64,000 bases of DNA from Bacillota bacterium. Lineage in GTDB: Bacteria > Bacillota > Clostridia > Lachnospirales > Lachnospiraceae. The stretch covers positions 1 through 64,000 of the forward strand of contig JAEWMB010000026.1 in assembly GCA_023457255.1 (NCBI GenBank), given 5' to 3'. Positions within the stretch are counted from its first letter, which is position 1; each line of letters starts with the position of its first letter. A program made the translations under genes and the position numbers. A model generated the notes under the pieces. That model made no database searches. It saw only the letters and a list, made by a program, of their open reading frames with translations, and had not been told where the DNA came from. Below, piece after piece: positions 16,734 to 23,687 of this stretch.

Positions 16734-16743
16734 GAGTCACTCC

Positions 16744-17103
16744 CTATTCTTTTTCCCCTATGATTTCATAGAGCTTTTCTAATTGTTGATCGGTTAACTT
16801 TTTTTTATGAAGCAGGTTAGCAAACAGTAAATTACTGGAACCATTAAAGAATTTATCAATGAAAGCTTTTGTCTCTTGCTCTTGAATTTCGTGTTTCGAT
16901 ATCAAAGGATGGCATAAAAAATTAGGTTCTTTTCGTTCAATGGCATCTTTTTGAATACATTTTTTTATAACAGTATAAGTGGTATTGATATTCCAGCCAA
17001 TATCGTTCACTAGACAATCAGATAATTCTTTTGCTGTCATATCTCCTCTTTCCCATAACAAGTTCATAACCTTTAATTCAGAATCAAATAACTTTGCGGA
17101 CAT
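16744..17103 (-). CDS. BlaI/MecI-family transcriptional repressor
   Basis: A 119-residue winged-helix repressor. Residues 1-75 hold the DNA-binding domain (FDSELKVMNLLWERGDMTAKELSDCL, then NINTTYTVIKKCIQKDAIERK). The C-terminal third is the helical dimerization region (LFANLLHKKKLTDQQLEKLYEII). The length is the usual one for BlaI. The start follows AAAGGAGTATTTAC. It is the first gene of a three-gene operon with the M56 protease and a secreted protein. A 16-bp palindrome directly upstream is its probable operator, so it should repress its own operon until the protease inactivates it. Confidence 0.9.
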   Translation of the reverse strand: MSAKLFDSELKVMNLLWERGDMTAKELSDCLVNDIGWNINTTYTVIKKCIQKDAIERKEPNFLCHPLISKHEIQEQETKAFIDKFFNGSSNLLFANLLHKKKLTDQQLEKLYEIIGEKE

Positions 17104-17118
17104 GTAAATACTCCTTTG

Positions 17119-17174
17119 TACTATTGCAATAGTATCGATATGATTATACTAACATAATAGGAAGCAAAGGTCAA
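17119..17174 (-). promoter_or_regulatory. Promoter and palindromic operator of the BlaI-type operon
   Basis: TACTATTGCAATAGTA (17119-17134) is a perfect 16-bp palindrome. Just upstream on the minus strand is TATAAT (17148-17143), with TTGACC (17174-17169) 20 bp further up; TAGTAT at 17-bp spacing is an alternative -10. The palindrome would cover the transcription start, as BlaI operators do. Confidence 0.72.
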
Positions 17175-17189
17175 CCTTATTATGGAAAT

Positions 17190-17326
17190 TAAAATGCCAC
17201 CGCTGTCGGAGAAGAAATATCCGCATCTACCGAGGAAGTTTCTGCAACAGCCGAGAACTGAAAACGACTTCTGAACATGTAAATGATACAGCAGAGCAAT
17301 TGAGCCGGCAGAGCAGGAAAGGAGTT
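17190..17326 (+). pseudogene. Relic of a methyl-accepting chemotaxis protein
   Basis: From 17196 the sequence reads ATAVGEEISASTEEVSATAEN, the conserved C-terminal signalling helix of chemotaxis receptors. It then stops. In a shifted frame it continues TSEHVNDTAEQLSRQS, again typical of a receptor tail. The fragment has no start or ribosome site and is broken by at least one frameshift and stop. It is therefore the decayed 3' end of a lost receptor gene. Confidence 0.72.
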
Positions 17327-17362
17327 ATTATCCGGGGGGCTATATTTATATGCCCCTTGCAT

Positions 17363-17390
17363 TTGATTTTTTTATACGGCTTGTTATAAT
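17363..17390 (+). promoter_or_regulatory. Promoter of the HAD phosphatase gene
   Basis: TTGATT (17363-17368), 16-bp spacer, TATAAT (17385-17390), about 90 bp upstream of the chosen start. Confidence 0.55.
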
Positions 17391-17482
17391 AGAAGTATTT
17401 CAGTGAGGGAGTACGATTTGATATGATATATTCTGCCTGTGGCAGCAGTAGTAACAGTGAGTGTATGGAAATGAGGGAAAAC

Positions 17483-18142
17483 ATGAAACAGATCAAGACA
17501 GTGATATTTGACTTAGATGGTACTTTATTAGATACGTTAGAGGATCTTAAAGATAGTGTAAATGCTGCTCTTTTAGCCTATGGTTATCCGGAAAGGAGCT
17601 TGGAAGAGGTTCGCCGGTTTGTAGGAAACGGGGTAGCTCGTCTTATGGAATTGGCAGTACCGGAACAACTAAGTAAGGAGAAAACAAAGGAAATTTTAGA
17701 TTTTTTTAAAATTCATTATGCAGAAAACTGTAATGATAGAACAAAGCCATATGAGGGGGTTCTTAAACTACTTAGCCATCTTAAAAATGAGGGGTATCGT
17801 CTTGCCATTGTATCGAATAAGTTTGATGCAGCAGTGAAAGAATTAAATCAGCTGTATTTTTCAAATTTGATCGAAGTTGCTGTTGGGGAACGGGAAGGGG
17901 TTCGAAGAAAACCATATCCTGATACTGTAAATATTGCTCTTAAGGAATTAGGATGTAGTGCAGAAGAAGCATTGTACATCGGTGATTCCGAAGTAGATGT
18001 GGAAACCGCAAAGCATTCCGGATTAAGGCTATTAGCAGTTGACTGGGGATTTCGAACAAGAGAGGAATTAATTCGTAGCGGAGCGCAGATTATAGTTGAA
18101 AAACCGGAAGATATCGTTGAATATCTAAATATCTCCCCATAA
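17483..18142 (+). CDS. HAD-family hydrolase, phosphoglycolate-phosphatase type
   Basis: A 219-residue haloacid-dehalogenase-superfamily phosphatase. The nucleophile motif I is FDLDGTLLDT, motif II is IVSNK, motif III holds the KPYPDT lysine, and motif IV is YIGDSEVDVETA. The helical cap (residues about 18-85) places it in subfamily IA with phosphoglycolate phosphatases (Gph/PpaX), but the natural substrate cannot be read from sequence. I chose ATG 17483 because GAGGG lies five bases upstream. The frame is open from 17423, and that extension lacks a well-placed ribosome site. It appears to be a single-gene unit with its own promoter. Confidence 0.85.
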   Translation: MKQIKTVIFDLDGTLLDTLEDLKDSVNAALLAYGYPERSLEEVRRFVGNGVARLMELAVPEQLSKEKTKEILDFFKIHYAENCNDRTKPYEGVLKLLSHLKNEGYRLAIVSNKFDAAVKELNQLYFSNLIEVAVGEREGVRRKPYPDTVNIALKELGCSAEEALYIGDSEVDVETAKHSGLRLLAVDWGFRTREELIRSGAQIIVEKPEDIVEYLNISP

Positions 18143-18570
18143 ATTGTGTGCTGCCAATGGCAATGCATTAAATATACGGAATAAATATTGAAAAGGATAA
18201 CGCAAGAATTCTCTAAGTACAGTGTATAAGAGTGTGAGAAGCAACTAAGTGCTATAAATTTTTTATAAATAATATCCTGTCTATCAAAAGGAACAGGAAA
18301 GAGAGGAGAAAGAATGGAATAAGAAAAAACTCTAGCCGCAGTCCAAACCTGGATATGCGGAAGGGCTATTGCAATCATAATGTAGTAATAAAAACTATAT
18401 ATAGAGGATGAAATAACTTAAGTATACAGAGATTGAATCTAAATAGATATTATAGCTTTACGGATAGTGCGGCAACAAGATTTGCCGGTTTGATTTGAGT
18501 AAATATGTAATGATAACCTATTTGCATATTGATTTTAAGGATATAAATTGAGAAGAAAAGGAGTAATAAT
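18143..18570. other. Intergenic region without genes
   Basis: 428 bp of AT-rich sequence. It contains small hairpins (CCTGT...ACAGG around 18278-18297; CGGCAA-CAAGAT-TTGCCG at about 18470-18488 followed by T-rich sequence). A ribosome-site-like AGAGAGGAG precedes the dead-end frame ATG-GAA-TAA near 18314. No convincing gene is seen. Confidence 0.4.
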
Positions 18571-19629
18571 ATGGAACTTAAGCCACTGATAATAGGTAAT
18601 TTAAAATCAAGATTTCCAATCATTCAAGGCGGTATGGGAGTTGGAATCAGCCTTAGCCGTCTTGCGGGCAGCGTAGCAAAAGAAGGCGGAATAGGTATTA
18701 TTTCCACCGCACAAATTGGATTTGAAGAGGAAGACTTTTATACCAATCCGGTGAATGCGAATCTTCGCGCGATAGGGAAACATTTAAGTAAGGCAAAAGA
18801 AATCTCTGAGAATGGAATTGTTGGTGTTAATATTATGGTGGCATCACAAAACTATAAAGAATATGTGATTGGAGCAGCGAAATGCGGCGCAGACGTAATT
18901 ATATCCGGTGCGGGATTACCGATCTCATTACCGGAGTATGTGAAAGAATTTCATACCAAGATTGCACCAATTGTGTCTAGCGTAAAAGCCGCCAATGTAA
19001 TATTAAAGATGTGGGATAGAAAATATCATCGAACAGCTGATTTTTTGGTTATCGAAGGGCCGAAAGCCGGAGGTCACTTAGGATTTTCTCTGGAAGATTT
19101 AGAAGGTTTTGAACACTCGGATTATGAAGAAGAAATAAAGAAAATTATTGATTGCAAGAAGAGCTACGAAGAAAAATATCAGGTTAAGATACCGGTAATT
19201 GTAGCCGGCGGAATCTTTAACCATAGTGATATTACACATTGTCTCTCTTTAGGTGCAGACGGTGTTCAAATTGCATCAAGATTTGTGGTAACGGAAGAAT
19301 GTGATGCTTCGCAAGCGTATAAGAATGTGTATTTGAATGCGGAGAAAGAAGATATTGAAATTGTTGTTAGCCCTGTTGGAATGCCGGGAAGGGCAATTCA
19401 TAATAAATTCCTGGAGAAATTAAAAACGGAAAGAGAAAAAATCGATCGATGCTTACGTTGTATCGTAAGCTGTAATCCAAGCAATACACCATACTGTATT
19501 ACTAAGGCATTGATTAATGCAGTCAAAGGAAATATCGACAATGCATTATTATTTTGCGGTGCAGAAGTTTATCGTTTGAAAGAAATGACTACTGTTAAAA
19601 AGTTAATGAGAGAGTTAGTAATGGGTTAG
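18571..19629 (+). CDS. 2-nitropropane dioxygenase/FabK-like FMN oxidoreductase
   Basis: A 352-residue TIM-barrel flavoenzyme of the nitronate monooxygenase/enoyl-ACP reductase II superfamily. Family features are FPIIQGGMGVGIS at the N-terminus, EGPKAGGHLG with the usual active-site histidine, IPVIVAGGI, and the FMN phosphate loop GADGVQIASRF. A cysteine cluster near the C-terminus (CLRCIVSCNPSNTPYC) is unusual for nitronate monooxygenases; it may bind metal or an iron-sulfur cluster. ATG 18571 follows AAAAGGAG. It is a single gene ending in a terminator. Substrate is uncertain: nitronate detoxification, enoyl-ACP reduction or another enoyl/flavin role are all possible. Confidence 0.82.
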   Translation: MELKPLIIGNLKSRFPIIQGGMGVGISLSRLAGSVAKEGGIGIISTAQIGFEEEDFYTNPVNANLRAIGKHLSKAKEISENGIVGVNIMVASQNYKEYVIGAAKCGADVIISGAGLPISLPEYVKEFHTKIAPIVSSVKAANVILKMWDRKYHRTADFLVIEGPKAGGHLGFSLEDLEGFEHSDYEEEIKKIIDCKKSYEEKYQVKIPVIVAGGIFNHSDITHCLSLGADGVQIASRFVVTEECDASQAYKNVYLNAEKEDIEIVVSPVGMPGRAIHNKFLEKLKTEREKIDRCLRCIVSCNPSNTPYCITKALINAVKGNIDNALLFCGAEVYRLKEMTTVKKLMRELVMG

Positions 19630-19640
19630 ATCAGGAAGTA

Positions 19641-19679
19641 AACTGCCAAGTGATGGGAAAGATCGCTTGGCAGTTTTCC
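19641..19679 (+). terminator. Terminator
   Basis: AACTGCCAAG (19641-19650) pairs with CTTGGCAGTT (19666-19675), followed by TTCCTCTTCTT. Confidence 0.72.
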
Positions 19680-19702
19680 TCTTCTTATAAGAACAGCAAT
19701 GA

Positions 19703-20923
19703 TTATTCGTCCCTGTCATTTTCATCAACCGGATACATCTTAGCAAGCCCGCCTTCGGAGGTTTCTTTATAATGATGGAGCATATCTTTTCCAGTCTGGT
19801 ACATCGTCGCTATGACCATATCAAAGGAGATTTTTCTTGTTTCTGCAAGAAAATTAGCTAAGCTTAATGCGTTAATAGCACGCATGGCTGCGACTGCATT
19901 ACGTTCAATGCATGGAATTTGAACCATACCTTTGATAGGATCGCAAGTAAGTCCAAGATGGTGTTCCATTGCCACCTCCGCAGCATATTCGATTTGGTTG
20001 ATTCCCATGCCGAATAATTCGGCTAAAGCAGCAGAAGCCATACAGCATGCACTTCCAACCTCAGCTTGACAGCCGCACTCCGCTCCACTGATGGAAGCAT
20101 TTGTTTTAATTAAGTTTCCGATGATTCCGCCGGTAGCAAGAGCATGAAAAATCTCCCGGTCGGAAAATCCCTTCTTTTCCTGCATATAGTTAAGCACGGC
20201 AGGCACTACGCCGGCAGCACCACAAGTCGGAGCGGTTACAATAATTCCGTTATCTGCATTTTGTTCACTTACAGCATAGGCATAGGCACAAACCGTACGG
20301 TTTTCTCTGGTTTCTGTGGATTCATCCATATGACGTTGATTTAAGAGATAGTGAGCTTTTCTTTGGATATGCAAACCTCCCGGAAGTTCGCCTTGTGTAG
20401 ATAATCCTTGATGAATGGAAGTTTTCATCTGAAACCAGATATCGGATAGATACTCCCAAATCGAAGGTCCTTCTATTTCTTCAACATATTGCCAGATACG
20501 CAAGTTATTTGTACGGCAGTATTCTGAAATTTCAGTAAAGCTATTTAACGGGTAGATATCCGGTAACTCGCTATCTTTTCGGCCTTCAATTTGAATACTG
20601 GCTCCGCCAACGCTATATACACGCCAGGTACTGATCATTTTCCCATGTTTCATTGCACGGAAATCAAGGGTATTTGGATGCGGAAGTCCTTCTGTTGTTG
20701 TATCGAATATGATTTTCACTTCATTAGGCGCAAGTGCCTGACGTAGTGCCCGGTCAGTACGATGTCCACGGCCGGTTTTAGCTAAAGAATCATATAAAAC
20801 GATCTCATAATAATCTACATCAGGATATTTCGCTTGGAAAAGGGCTGCTGCTTTGGAGGGACCCATCGTGTGGGAACTGGAGGGACCGGTCCCAATTTTG
20901 TATAAATCTTTTAATGTTTTCAA
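19703..20923 (-). CDS. sdaA: L-serine ammonia-lyase, iron-sulfur, single chain
   Basis: A 406-residue enzyme that deaminates L-serine to pyruvate and ammonia using a labile [4Fe-4S] cluster. The N-terminal (beta-type) part opens TLKDLYKIGTGPSSSHTMGPSKAA, a hallmark of the family. The C-terminal (alpha-type) part has TAPTCGAAGVVPAVL and the cysteine-rich SGAECGCQAEVGSACCMA that supplies cluster ligands. Both halves are in one chain, as in the bacterial fused type, whereas many Firmicutes use separate SdaAA and SdaAB. ATG 20923 follows AAAAGGAGTC. It is a single gene. Serine fermentation to pyruvate fits the amino-acid-degrading lifestyle suggested by the rest of the window. Confidence 0.92.
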   Translation of the reverse strand: MKTLKDLYKIGTGPSSSHTMGPSKAAALFQAKYPDVDYYEIVLYDSLAKTGRGHRTDRALRQALAPNEVKIIFDTTTEGLPHPNTLDFRAMKHGKMISTWRVYSVGGASIQIEGRKDSELPDIYPLNSFTEISEYCRTNNLRIWQYVEEIEGPSIWEYLSDIWFQMKTSIHQGLSTQGELPGGLHIQRKAHYLLNQRHMDESTETRENRTVCAYAYAVSEQNADNGIIVTAPTCGAAGVVPAVLNYMQEKKGFSDREIFHALATGGIIGNLIKTNASISGAECGCQAEVGSACCMASAALAELFGMGINQIEYAAEVAMEHHLGLTCDPIKGMVQIPCIERNAVAAMRAINALSLANFLAETRKISFDMVIATMYQTGKDMLHHYKETSEGGLAKMYPVDENDRDE

Positions 20924-21189
20924 GATAAGACTCCTTTTATAGTAGTTGTATTGATTCTAAGTGTTGACGTATACGTTGATTATAAAATTGGAAAGGAGGA
21001 TAACCTATATTTTTTTATTATAGGATGGTATCTGCTGTTACTGTCTATAGTATGACTCAAATTTCCGGTTCTAATGTAACGCTCTAGTATTACCAATCTG
21101 TACCATTCTAACTTAAAATTAATAAAAGCGGAAAATTAAAATAAAGGGATTCTTTTTTTTGATTATTTACTGTTAACTTGGAATAATCA
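20924..21189. other. Intergenic region
   Basis: AT-rich divergent gap between the serine ammonia-lyase gene and the fluoride-riboswitch promoter. No coding frame or strong structure is seen apart from a weak CCTATA...TATAGG hairpin near 21004-21026. Confidence 0.4.
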
Positions 21190-21218
21190 TTGACATTTAG
21201 GAGGTTAATTGGTATACT
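21190..21218 (+). promoter_or_regulatory. Strong sigma-A promoter ahead of the fluoride riboswitch
   Basis: Consensus TTGACA (21190-21195), exactly 17-bp spacer, TATACT (21213-21218). Transcription would start around 21225, at the riboswitch 5' edge. Confidence 0.85.
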
Positions 21219-21223
21219 GTCTA

Positions 21224-21318
21224 ACGGGAATGAAGTTCTCCCTTGGTAATAACCTAAACCGCTTATTAAGCTGATGACTTCTGTGAGATATCACAGGGGT
21301 AATCAGCTTTTTATTATG
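21224..21318 (+). promoter_or_regulatory. Fluoride (crcB-motif) riboswitch with terminator
   Basis: The leader contains GGGAATGAAGTTCTCCC, then TAAACCGCTTA, then AAGCTGATGACTTCTGTG. This is the order of conserved elements in the crcB aptamer: a stem-loop with AUG and GUUC, the AACCGC strand, and GCUGAUGAC pairing back to the first loop (GAAGU with ACUUC). The last aptamer strand also begins a terminator: AAGCTGAT (21269-21276) pairs with ATCAGCTT (21302-21309), with an inner CTGTGA/TCACAG stem and then TTTTTATT. Fluoride binding would stabilise the aptamer and prevent termination, switching on the antiporter gene 160 bp downstream. The class call is from remembered consensus. Confidence 0.87.
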
Positions 21319-21471
21319 TTTTAGAAGAAGTTCACGAAGGGAGTTTGGTTTTACTAATCTTTATATTTCTCAGGAATAAAAGGCAATGCATTTAGAACAT
21401 CATAGCTCAAAGAAAGCATGCAAGATGACAACTGTGGATATTGAAAAAATATTTTAATATTTGGAGGTTTT

Positions 21472-22659
21472 ATGTTAACAAGTCTAGCATTCATTTTTTT
21501 ACTGTCCTTACTGATTGGAGGAATTGCACAAAAGTTAAAGTTACCAAGCCTTTTAGGAATTTTATTAGCAGGAATGATATTAAGCCCTTATGCTTTTGAT
21601 CTGTTAGATGGGTCAATTCTTATGATTTCGCCGGACTTAAGAAAATTAGCTTTGGTAATAATCTTGACGCGTGCCGGTTTATCTCTTGATTTAAAATCGT
21701 TGAAAAAGGTTGGGCGCCCGGCGATATTAATGTGTTTTGTCCCTGCAAGTTTTGAAATTATTGGTGTAGTATTATTAGCACCGGCTTTATTACAGGTATC
21801 TATACTAGAAGCGGCAATTATGGGAGCAGTGATTGCTGCTGTTTCTCCTGCGGTCGTAGTGCCTAGAATGCTCCGTATTATGGAAGAGGGATACGGAAAG
21901 AAACATAGTATCCCAGAGCTTATTTTAGCAGGTGCATCCGTGGATGATGTATTTGTAATTGTATTATTTACTGCATTTATCTCACTTGCACAAGGCGAAG
22001 GTGTGTCCTTGTTCGCATTTGCCGGAATACCTATATCGATTGTTCTTGGAATTTTAGTTGGAGTAATTACTGGAATTGCATTAAATTGGATTTTTCGAAA
22101 GTTTCATTACCGAGACTCGGTGAAGATTCTTATTTTATTAAGCATATCATTTTTACTGTTGGAGCTGGAGACAAGAATGGAAGCATTTCTTCCAATGTCA
22201 GGATTACTTGCTATCATGAGTCTAGGCATAACGTTATATCAGACTTATCCAATGCTTTCAGAACGCCTGTCAGCAAAATACAATAAATTGTGGGTGGCTG
22301 CAGAAATTGTTCTGTTTGCTTTAGTTGGTGCGTCTGTCGATCTTTCATACGCAGTGAAGGCAGGAGGAATTGTAATCATATTGGTTCTTGGTGCGCTTTG
22401 CTTTCGAATGGTTGGAGTACTATTTTGCCTCATCAAAACACCGTTGACAAGGAAAGAGAGAATCTTTTGTATGCTTGCCTATACACCAAAAGCAACGGTA
22501 CAGGCGGCGATTGGTGCGATTCCATTTTCTATAGGATTGCCATGCGGTGCGATTGTTTTAACAGTGGCAGTGATATCTATTTTAATCACGGCACCATTAG
22601 GAGCAATTTTTGTGGACAGATCCTATCGCAAGTTATTGACAGAGAAGGCCGGCGTCTGA
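21472..22659 (+). CDS. Cation:proton antiporter (CPA family), fluoride-responsive
   Basis: A 395-residue integral membrane protein with about twelve hydrophobic helices. It exchanges a monovalent cation for protons. The core signature GASVDDVFVIVLFTAF contains the paired aspartates of cation/proton antiporter helix 5. SPAVVVPRML is a second family motif, and there is no C-terminal TrkA regulatory domain. ATG 21472 follows TTTGGAGG. The upstream fluoride riboswitch indicates it is induced by fluoride. Antiporters of this type are known members of fluoride regulons, where they may export fluoride or help restore pH and ion balance. It is followed after 38 bp by metF, which may be co-transcribed. 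Confidence 0.88.
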   Translation: MLTSLAFIFLLSLLIGGIAQKLKLPSLLGILLAGMILSPYAFDLLDGSILMISPDLRKLALVIILTRAGLSLDLKSLKKVGRPAILMCFVPASFEIIGVVLLAPALLQVSILEAAIMGAVIAAVSPAVVVPRMLRIMEEGYGKKHSIPELILAGASVDDVFVIVLFTAFISLAQGEGVSLFAFAGIPISIVLGILVGVITGIALNWIFRKFHYRDSVKILILLSISFLLLELETRMEAFLPMSGLLAIMSLGITLYQTYPMLSERLSAKYNKLWVAAEIVLFALVGASVDLSYAVKAGGIVIILVLGALCFRMVGVLFCLIKTPLTRKERIFCMLAYTPKATVQAAIGAIPFSIGLPCGAIVLTVAVISILITAPLGAIFVDRSYRKLLTEKAGV

Positions 22660-22697
22660 TAAGATTTCAAAAAAGAGATAATCCGGGAGGCCAGCCA

Positions 22698-23558
22698 ATG
22701 CAGATATCAAAAAAGTTCGGACAAGGAAAAACGATATTTTCCTTTGAAGTATTTCCGCCAAAGAAGGATAGTCCGGTAGAAGGTATTTATCGTGTCTTAG
22801 GCGAGCTAACAAAACTAAAGCCTGATTTCATTAGTGTGACCTACGGTGCAGGAGGTAATACGGCAGATCATACTACCTGTGATATTGCATCGTTTATTCA
22901 AACCAATTATGGAATCGATGCACTTACCCATTTAACTTGTGTTAATTCTACGAAGGAAGATATGAATACCATACTGGAATATCTTAAAAGCCAAGGAATT
23001 ATGAACATCTTAGCTTTAAGGGGAGATAAAAACCCGGAATTTGAGCCAAAGAAAGACTTTACTTATGCCAGTAACTTAGTTGAATACATTAAGGCCAGAG
23101 GAGATTTTCATCTATCTGGTGCCTGTTATCCTGAAATTCATATGGAGGCATCCGGTATGGAGGAGGATTTAGAGCACTTAAAGTATAAGGTGGATTGTGG
23201 TGTAGAGCATCTCATTACACAATTGTTTTTTGATAATGATTATTTCTTTACTTTCTTAGAAAGAGCAAGGAAAAAAGGCATTACGGTTCCAATTGAAGCT
23301 GGGATTATGCCGGTGGTGAATAAGAAACAAATTGAACGCATGGTCACTATGTGCGGGGCTAGTATTCCCTCAAAACTCGCTAAGATTTTGCAGCGTTACG
23401 AACATCAGGAAGAAGCGTTAAGAGATGCGGGAATTGCATATGCGGTGGAGCAAATTATGCATTTGGTATCCAGCGGAGTGGATGGAGTCCATTTGTACAC
23501 TATGAATAATTCATATATAGCTATGAAGATTCACGAAGCAATCTTTCGCCTATTATAA
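22698..23558 (+). CDS. metF: Methylenetetrahydrofolate reductase
   Basis: A 286-residue FAD-dependent TIM-barrel enzyme. It reduces 5,10-methylene-THF to 5-methyl-THF for methionine synthesis or one-carbon metabolism. Hallmarks are FSFEVFPPK at the N-terminus, FISVTYGAGG, HLTCVN, ILALRGD (FAD binding), and PIEAGIMPVVN. I chose ATG 22698 because GGGAGG lies seven bases upstream and family homology starts here. The frame extends to 22290 only because it overlaps the antiporter gene. It ends without a clear terminator. Being behind the antiporter, it may receive fluoride-dependent transcription, or have an internal promoter; this is not resolved by sequence. Confidence 0.93.
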   Translation: MQISKKFGQGKTIFSFEVFPPKKDSPVEGIYRVLGELTKLKPDFISVTYGAGGNTADHTTCDIASFIQTNYGIDALTHLTCVNSTKEDMNTILEYLKSQGIMNILALRGDKNPEFEPKKDFTYASNLVEYIKARGDFHLSGACYPEIHMEASGMEEDLEHLKYKVDCGVEHLITQLFFDNDYFFTFLERARKKGITVPIEAGIMPVVNKKQIERMVTMCGASIPSKLAKILQRYEHQEEALRDAGIAYAVEQIMHLVSSGVDGVHLYTMNNSYIAMKIHEAIFRLL

Positions 23559-23687
23559 GGAACATTAGTTTACAAAAGGATTAAAACAGAGGCTTAAAGT
23601 ACTGTAAATGCATACTAATCTGCAGACAGATTGAAACTGCTGGGCTTCGTATGCAAGGGGTGCCAATATACATAACAGGAGAGTAGA

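Noticed and set aside
18300..18330. Mini-frame ATG-GAA-TAA with a ribosome-site-like GAGAGGAG
   Set aside because: A two-codon frame cannot be supported as a gene; it might be a leader element, but nothing else indicates it.
22290..22697. N-terminal extension of metF overlapping the antiporter gene
   Set aside because: It is the antiporter gene read in another frame; family similarity and the ribosome site begin at 22698.
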